Source: Oikopleura dioica (lineage: Eukaryota > Chordata > Appendicularia > Copelata > Oikopleuridae). From it: a stretch of DNA of 64,000 bases. The notes below the pieces were generated by a model. It worked only from the letters and a program-made list of their open reading frames with translations. It had not been told where the DNA came from and did no database searches. This document shows, piece after piece, positions 57,308-64,000 of the stretch; positions within the stretch are counted from its first letter, which is position 1; each line of letters begins with the position of its first letter. The position numbers and the translations under genes are program-made. The stretch covers positions 10,896,157-10,960,156 of the forward strand of contig OU015566.1 in NCBI GenBank assembly GCA_907165135.1, written 5' to 3'.

Positions 57308-58738
57308 CTACAAAAAGTCGATGCCTTCATATTTGTCTTCTTCCACGTGTTGATCATCGAGGTAAATCTGGCCGTCAACGGTGAAAACCGTGACGTATGT
57401 TTTCATCTTTTTTGTTTCGGGATTTTCTGCAGTCTTCAGGGCGATTATCAGGTTGTCATCTGTCCCAGGGATGAATCGAAAGGCGGAAAAACCTCTAAGA
57501 AAAAACTTGAGAAAGAAGCTCTATTCGAAGAAAAGCTGAAAGATGAATCAAGTCCGTTCCTGGAAGGCCGACTCTCACCAATGGTCGTCGATTGAACTCC
57601 CGTGAAATTTTCATTCGCTCTAATCAGAATGTTTCCTCCACGTTGCTCGTCGAGAACTTCATCGTACGGCTCCATAGAAGTTCTTCTCGGAAGAAAGAAC
57701 CATTTCTTGTGCACTATAATTTCATTCAGCATCTCTATCATTTGTTGAAATCTCACCAGGGCTCCAGTTCCCCGCTTCATGCAATAAATAAGCAGGATAA
57801 GTGTAACCAAGCGCGCCTCTCAAACTGTCAAAATTCGCTCCCCAGTTGAGATGTTGAACTTCTCCCGCGGGTGAAATCTTCTTCACCCATTCTGGATTTC
57901 GGTGGAAGATATTCCCGTTCGAGTCTGCCCATTCTTTACCAAGACCACCGACGTAGAGATAGTTGTCTTTGATTGTCATCCATTCTGCTTTGAAGCCCTT
58001 TTCTTGGAGTCCGTCTCCGTCGCTGAGAATTTGCCAGGGAACGAGTTTGTGGCCTTTTGATGTTGGAATGATTTTGAAAACGATTCCGGATCTTAAAAAA
58101 GATGATAAGCAAATCAAAGTTCTAATGCAACAAACCGGTCATCCACTGTCAAAATATCGCCGTTGAAAACAATCAGATCTGAGAGCTCCATCCCTCTTCC
58201 GGAGAGCGAATAGCCTGATTTCACCATTTCCGGTTTTGTCCAAGAGACTTTGGCTGACTTTTCTTTTTGATTGATCGTTAGGTAGCCGTATTTCATGTAG
58301 GATTTGTACTGAAAATTCTGGTGACAAGAGGTTTGTTGATAAGTACTTACAGAATCGTCGGAGCGACTCGCTTTGTCGGGGTCAGAAATAATTCCGATTT
58401 TGAAGAGGACTTCGTGTCCAGTATATACAGGCTGTGTGAGAGGATAGGTAGCGTTGTAGCCGCTGCGGACGGCAAGAATGGAAGGATCGGTGGAAGCATC
58501 TTAGTTGTTTTTTTTTTGTTCAGTTTCTTTAGAAAAATGCTTACTTGGAAGAAGAAGACAAAACAGAAAAAGAGCGACGCCGGCAAGTGATAGAGTTCCC
58601 ACTGAATTTGGACCTGTATTTTTCATAGAGAAAGAAAGTAGCTGAATTACCTAAAGCTCGGAACTGACGATTTGATCTTCGATAGTCGCTGGTAATAAAT
58701 GGCGTGTCGAAGCGCCACACATCCCTCCTTCCGGCCAT
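57308..58738 (-). CDS. CANT1: Soluble calcium-activated nucleotidase / apyrase (CANT1)
   Basis: A type II membrane anchor (SLAGVALFLFCLLLP) follows a short cytoplasmic start at 58738. The apyrase beta-propeller has GRGMELSDLIVFNGDILTVD, ILSDGDGLQEKGFKAEW, YVGGLGKEW, NPEWVKKISPAGEVQHLNW, WFFLPRRTS and the C-terminal YEGIDFL. These are diagnostic for CANT1, a Ca2+-dependent UDP/GDP-hydrolysing enzyme of the ER and Golgi that supports proteoglycan synthesis. Several short introns; all joins checked around 58080-58130, 58300-58350, 58500-58560 and 58600-58650 are GT-AG. Confidence 0.95.
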
Positions 58739-58947
58739 TCAATCTTCAAATATTGAGTGTGAGTATAATATCTTTGGAGTTTCCGTAAAATAATGACACA
58801 CTTAGACTTTATGAGAGTGTCATAAAGTATAGTATCATGAAGCTAGTGGATACTCACTACTTCCCCCCGAAAGGGAAAGACATCCCTTTTATATCTAGCC
58901 GGAACTGAAAGCATAAGAGACTCCACTGGAATAAAAAAAAAACGAAA
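58739..58947. promoter_or_regulatory. Short divergent promoter region (CANT1 / RING gene)
   Basis: Only 209 bases separate the CANT1 start (minus) from the RING-gene start (plus), so both 5' control regions must be here. It contains an imperfect repeat around ATGAGAGTGTCATAAAGTAT. No TATA box could be assigned. Confidence 0.5.
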
Positions 58948-59738
58948 ATGGAGACTCGGAAACGGAAAAATGAGAGCTTGAATGATGAGGAAATTCCAAA
59001 GAAAGCGATAGAGAAATTCGAGCTTGTCGAAGATGATTTTAAAAAGTTGAAGAATACTAGAGACGAAATAAGCCAGCTTGCTGCGTCTCTAAAGGCGAAG
59101 AAAGAGGAACTCATAGTTGTCGAAAATCTATCCGAAGAGTTAAAAAAGCAGCGCGAATCCGTCGATAAATTTTTCGAAATCTTGCAAAAAAGCACTTTTG
59201 AAAAAGACGAACTCGAAGCCGGTTTCGTAAAATGGAGGAAAGCCATGGACGTAAATCTTCCTTCTTCAGAAAATTGGTTGTATCAAAAAGCTGAAGAACT
59301 CAAATACTATCTCCAGGAGGCGGAAGCGGAAATGCTAAATACAAGAAGAGCTTTCGAGAACTATCTTGACAGATACCCAGTAGCTGATAAGGGGAATCCG
59401 AAATATTTTTGTCAACTTTGTAATTTATTGTACGATTCAATGTACTCCGAATCATCTTTCAATCAGGCTGCTGTCTTGCAACGGATCCAAAATATTAGGA
59501 AAACAGCTATAACGATGCACTTGGTTCTAGGGCCTAAAATCCGAGCTCCCAGTTAATCGTAAAAAATTGAATCCATATTGAGAAAGACTGTGGGCACATG
59601 TACTGCCGCAAATGTCTGAGGAGCAAACTACAGGAAGAAAAAAAATCAAAAGGAAGTCATTCAATTATATTCTGCCCAAGAGAGGACTGTGGTGAAACCT
59701 ACGATTTAGAAGACATAATAACAATCGAAGAAGACTGA
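58948..59738 (+). CDS. Coiled-coil RING-finger protein
   Basis: Exons 58948-59530 and 59587-59738; 735 bases, 244 residues. A Lys/Glu-rich N-terminus and a long coiled coil (DFKKLKNTRDEISQLAASL, LEAGFVKWRKAMD) lead to a RING finger: CQLC, then CGHMYCRKC and CPREDCGETYDLE. The finger is split by the intron. The intron fits phase and the typical hydrophobic residue before CGH only with a GG donor at 59531 (GG-AG, 56 bases). A TRIM-like or other E3 ligase is possible; no further family assigned. Confidence 0.75.
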
Positions 59739-60243
59739 GCTGAATGTATGAATGTTTGTATTCTATTATTGAAGCTGATAAAATACAGATTGTTACATGA
59801 CTTTGACGTTGATAACGGAAAGAAATCTCAATTTGAAACTATTTTTGATAAAAATTAAATTTGGCGAGCGAAGAAGCTAGAATTGGAATATTTTAATAAA
59901 TTATTAATTTTGCTCTAAATAGACAATAATAACGAAATAAATAATAATCTTCAAATTTTAAATTAAAAACACAAAATTAAAATTTTGTTCGAAAATGCAC
60001 ATCACCTTGAAACAACAGAAAAAGTGAAAATTATAATTAAAACGAATAAAGAAAATAAACATAGAAGAAAATTGGAACTTTGGAGAAAGAAAAATAAAGA
60101 AACGAAAAAGTGATAATCGGAACAGATGAGGAGACAAACGCAGGTTTAAAATTTTAGCAAAAATGTTTTGAAAGTTGAAACAATAAAATTAGATTGTTTT
60201 GGCTAGTTCTAGTGTAATTTGAAAAAGGAACAAATCAGTTTTT
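59739..60243. other. AT-rich convergent intergenic region
   Basis: Strongly A-rich, low-complexity DNA between the 3' ends of the RING gene and PPP1R37. No gene seen. Confidence 0.5.
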
Positions 60244-62838
60244 CTATTCGCTTAGACCTTCAGATTGCACATCGAATTTTTCATGAGTGTCGACTTCGTC
60301 GCGGGATACATGTAGATCAAGAGGATTCTCCTCGCTTTCTAGCGGCAGCGAACCTTCTTCGTCTTTCGGCGGACTCGCTGGAGGAAGACTTTTCTCAACA
60401 TCGAGCTCGTCGAGCGCTTGTTTTGGCGAAATGGGAATTGGCTTTGAGCACAGTTGAGTTGGTTCGTCGCGGTAGTCGAATTCGATCGTCTGATGCTCGC
60501 CGTTTTGGGCGGCGGGACTTGTCACTGTGGCTTTTCAAAGGGTAAATATCTTATTATCTAATTCGACATGATTGTATTTTCATCATAAAATAGACCCTAT
60601 CCTTCAGACATCGTCCTGGTCATCTCGGCGCCTCTATTCCGCATCGCATAGAGTCCCAAATCATCCCACAGTTCATTCTGTCTCTGCAGCAGTTCCTGCG
60701 GCAAGTCAGGATCTTTCGCCGGCTTGTCCAAATCAATCCGCTTCGCCGACTTATTTTCCCGCGCCGACAACGAAAGCGCCATCAGTCCTCCCAAACTGAT
60801 GTCATTATTTCTCAAGTCTAGTCGTTGAATCGCGCTACTTTCAGCCAGATATTCTGCGATGGCGATAACTCCGCAATCTGAGAGCTTGCAGCCAACGAGC
60901 CCTAAGCGGCGGAGAGTTGAGTTTCCTTGGAGACCCATTTTTAACGTGCTAGCACCTTTTTTGAAGTTTTGAAATATTTGATTCAATAAAGAATACAATT
61001 TAACAAAGTTGAATAATAAAATTTTGAAGCTTTTCCTTGATCCATTATAGCGTTCTGGCCCAAATTAAGCATCGAAAGCGTCTTATTCTCCAGAAGTGCT
61101 TCTGTAAGCGGCGCCATAGCCACAGCAGTCAGCTGATTATTCCATAAGCAGAGCGTTTCAAGCTTGCAATTCGCATGTTTGAGCCCGTCGCAGAGGTGGA
61201 AAAGGCCTGAGTCTTGGATTTGGTTGTTCCGCAGGTCGAGCAGCGTTAGCGTTTTCGAAAGCGTTAGAAGCGCGCGGATGTGTTGCGTGTCTAAAGGAAA
61301 AGGTATGAGAACGAAAGAGAGAGAAGGCTAAAACCTGGAATGGTCAGCTTGTTGTCCATGAGATGCAGCTCCGTCAACGTTTGATTTGTCCTCAGCCCAG
61401 CGCAAATTAACGCAATTGATCTTCCAGTTAGATGACATCCTTTTTCAGTGTTCTTTTAAGTGGTTCGGTTTTAAGGACTTCCGCCCGGAAAAAGGGGATT
61501 CAAATAAAAATGTGTTTCAACACTTTCCTTCTAAATGAAGCACCGACAAGTTGAGTGAGGATCTGAGGGCCCTCGAGAAGGGAGGAATCACCGCGTCGGG
61601 GATGTGGTTGTAGGAGGCGTTCAGCGTGTGTAGTCTGTTTTGAGGGATGAGAATTTGTCGCAGTAAATGAGTTTCTATTCAGATTTCGTTTTTGTGATCT
61701 CAAAATGAATCTTCCCGAAAGAATTATTTCCCTTTTCCTTTCACTCCGTTTCACCAGCTGCGAAAGACTAATCCAAGCACTCGCGCCCATCGTATTCCTC
61801 GAGCAATTCAATAAACTCGTCGATTCGTAAAACAGCAGCATATCAAACAACGCACTAGCGCTTGAATCATCGTTTAGTTTTCGTTGGACATCTACAGTGT
61901 TCATTTGGAAGTGACGGAAAATGCTTTCGATCGCGTCCATTTCTTTCAGCGAAGCCGATTGCTCGAGGTAAAAGGTTCGTTGGTCCATTTGCGCCAGCTT
62001 TGAAAGCTCGCGGATTTGTTTTATTATGCTGTCTGTACAACGGATTCGGAAAATTCATAATTTTGCGGCTCCGAGCTTTGATATAAAAAAAACCGCGCAA
62101 ATTTCAAGTGACTTCCTCAGAAATTATAAATTTGCAATTAATTTACTGTAATTTGAATGAAATTGAGAATCCGTGTCATTAGGCTGGACGGAGGCTAATT
62201 GGCAGCTTGCAAAATACGCTGCTTCAACATATTCAGCCGATTGCTTCTCGCGTGGATAATCCCAAAAGTTCTTCAAAATTGAGTGTTCCTCAAGCACCTC
62301 CCGGAAGACCAACCGTCTAGTTCGATTCGATTCGTCTTTTTTCATGGCTTTTTTCCGTTCACCGAGGTAAAATATTTATCCAAAGATCAAAGAGAATATT
62401 CGCGGCTGCGTTATGCAAGATGGCCAGAAAAGCCGCATGCGGCTTTATTCGGAGCAGTGCTCTGAGAGCACCTTATCTTCAATTAGAAATAGTTCGGTCT
62501 TCATTCCTTCTCTCGCAAAAAAGGTGAAAACGTCTTGATTTATCATTTATGATTCCCGCGTGGGTCAATTTGTTTTTCACCTTATTACAAATTCTAATTG
62601 AATTAGCCAGCACTCGCCTTTCATCAAATAAGCCCGTCCCTGTAAGTGGCGGTTTCGGTCTCTCTTTCGCCGGTTTTAGCGCCGATTTTGGCTTCTTCCG
62701 CGTTCTCGAACTTGAGTTTTCGGACATTTCTCGAGGTGATCTCTCTTCTCCGTTTGTTTCAGAAAGTGCAGGATCCGACGAGTGAATGGAGATATACTCT
62801 GGGGAAATTGAACCTTCGGCAAGTGACTCTTGATCCAT
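60244..62838 (-). CDS. PPP1R37: Protein phosphatase 1 regulatory subunit 37 (LRR protein)
   Basis: LRR units (LDLRNNQIQDSG, LCLWNNQLTA, LNLGQNAIMDQG, LGLVGCKLSDCG, LDLRNNDISLGGLMALSLS) match PPP1R37 in order. The upstream exon has the PP1-docking RRLVF and WDYPREKQSAEYVEAAYFAS. The first exon is probably 62640-62838 (ATG 62838, Ser/Glu-rich then KKPKSALKPAKERPKPP). It joins 62347 in phase 1 through a GG-AG intron; otherwise translation starts at 62345. Two more introns are GA-AG: 60525-60601, and one near 60957-61035 within MDQG|ASTLK. The C-terminal exon ends at 60244 (DVQSEGLSE). PPP1R37 binds and inhibits PP1. Confidence 0.88.
62429..62442. repeat. AGCCGCATGCGGCT palindrome
   Basis: Same palindrome as at 24963. 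Here it lies in the first intron or 5' flank of PPP1R37. Confidence 0.8.
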
Positions 62839-63639
62839 TTAGAAAAATTGCAACCTGAATGTATAAACATGTATGAATTTGGACACTCAGCCCGGGGCTA
62901 ATAATCCCGTCTTACACCGGGCAGATGTCTCGTGAAGAAAATAAAAATATGAAAATAAAGATGATTGGAAGAAAGGGTTCGAAATTATTCTCTGCATATT
63001 TTTACCTCAATAAAGTATTTTGATAATGAAAAAATGACAATTTTCGAAAAACTTCGGAGAATAAAAATTCGAAAACTTGAAAATTGGACCACACAAAAGG
63101 TCAGATGAAAATGTCTATAGACAACGTAATGTCTACTTTTGAAATTTTAACAGTACCAAGTTGATTTTGCGAAGAAAAATAGGTTTTCCATGACAGGGAA
63201 TCATCAAAAAAGTCATCAAGTTGATATAATGTATTGATTTTATCGGGAAATATTTGAAAATATTTATTTTACAAAATCTAATTTTTACCAAAAAATTCTT
63301 TCTAAAATATGCTTCTTTGACGAATTTACCTTTTGAAAAGTTTCCACCGCGATTTCTTCACCGTTAATCCCTTCTTCGTAACTTTATCCTTTCTTTCATC
63401 TCTAGAAAAACTTCTTTACGCTTTCATAATTCTTTCTGTCTCCTTGAATCCGTGAAATTTCGACTTTTGTTTATTTGATTTTCGCAATTTAGAAAAATTC
63501 CATATTTCGACGATTCTGAAAGGCGACTTTGGAGAGAGCGACGCGCGGGCCAATCAAAAAATTGCGAGATTTCGTCTCTCTGAGTGATTTCTGAGTGATC
63601 TTTGAAAGAGAGAATTTAGAGAAGAGAATAATCTTCAGA
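62839..63639. other. Divergent intergenic region (PPP1R37 / GPATCH11)
   Basis: About 800 bases, AT-rich, between the minus-strand PPP1R37 and plus-strand GPATCH11 starts. It should contain both promoters. A GC-richer patch at 63520-63570 (GGAGAGAGCGACGCGCGGGCCAAT) has a CCAAT box close to the GPATCH11 start. Confidence 0.4.
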
Positions 63640-64000
63640 ATGTCCGATTCCGAAGATGACTACATGTCCGACGCTTTTCTCAGCAAACTGGAAGACACTC
63701 GCCCGGGGCTAATTCAAGGAAAGAAAGCGGAAAAACTGATGAAGGAAGAAAAGATCAAGGTAACTTTTTCACCCTTCTTTTGATGGGGTTTTTCTAAGCT
63801 AAAGTTTTAACCAAGCAAAAAGATAGAGAGCATCGCGAAATGCAAAAGAATAAATTTGCGAGGAAGAAGATCGCTGAACTGATGGTTGACATTCGAGAGG
63901 AACGGATTTCTTTTCATTATTGAAAAAAATTTAACAAACTAGATTTTTAATCCACAAAAAAAGGAAGCTCTGTCAACTTCGATGATAGTAAACGAGCCAG
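63640..64000 (+). CDS. GPATCH11: G-patch domain-containing protein 11, 5' end
   Basis: Exon 1 is 63640-63759 and exon 2 starts at 63816 after a 56-base intron. The start MSDSEDDYMSDAFLSKLED and TRPGLIQGKKAEKL match GPATCH11, and exon 2 is a charged helix (DREHREMQKNKFARKKIAEL). The G-patch itself lies beyond the window. The ATG follows AATCTTCAG|A, a likely trans-splice acceptor. Where exon 2 ends (about 63902) is uncertain. Confidence 0.75.

Noticed and set aside
1-64000. CRISPR array, bacterial operon or prophage
   Set aside because: Spliced genes of animal families throughout; no array of regular repeats and no bacterial genes.

Overview
The window looks like nuclear DNA of a larvacean tunicate, most likely Oikopleura dioica or a close relative. 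Genes are very compact, with exons split by introns mostly 35-60 bases long. Most introns are GT-AG, but a clear minority must be read as GA-AG, GC-AG or GG-AG to join conserved protein blocks. Same-strand genes sit 75-470 bases apart like operons. Many start codons follow directly on an AG|A splice acceptor, as expected for spliced-leader trans-splicing. The species is inferred from architecture; no database was searched.

Region 1 (1-8277) holds a near-perfect direct duplication with a period of about 4.94 kb. It carries two minus-strand genes: a TRAF-type zinc-finger gene resembling FBXO30/40, and a short basic protein with an RVTF protein-phosphatase-1 docking motif. The duplication junction at 3338/3339 falls inside a secreted phospholipase A2-like gene and removes its 5' part. 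The left copy of the RVTF gene has a one-base deletion.

Region 2 (8278-18733) is about 10.4 kb with almost no convincing genes, unusual beside the rest. Region 3 (18734-21966, plus strand) has a calpain-family gene with a possible one-base frameshift. After it comes an N-myristoylated coiled-coil gene whose coding exon is split by a 363-base hAT-type MITE with an 8-base target duplication. Region 4 (21967-31832) is intergenic except for a minus-strand voltage-sensing phosphatase. Its first membrane helix can only be reached from an upstream SH3-domain exon, suggesting an SH3-VSP fusion. A TA-flanked MITE lies in one of its introns, and a TTAA-flanked MITE lies further on.

Region 5 (31833-63999) is gene-dense: a four-pass membrane protein, HADHB, TM9SF1, a large CUB/trypsin protease, a Ly6/uPAR-like GPI protein, a RING protein, a divergent kinase, an ATP6AP2-like protein, cysteine string protein, SHQ1, a coiled-coil protein, RFT1, an F-box/LRR protein, CANT1 apyrase, a second RING protein, PPP1R37 and the 5' end of GPATCH11.

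The best candidate for something undescribed is a shared C-terminal domain of about 110 residues. It links the myristoylated coiled-coil protein (region 3) to the divergent kinase (45450-47257), and one phase-1 intron sits at the same Asp-Asp position in both.
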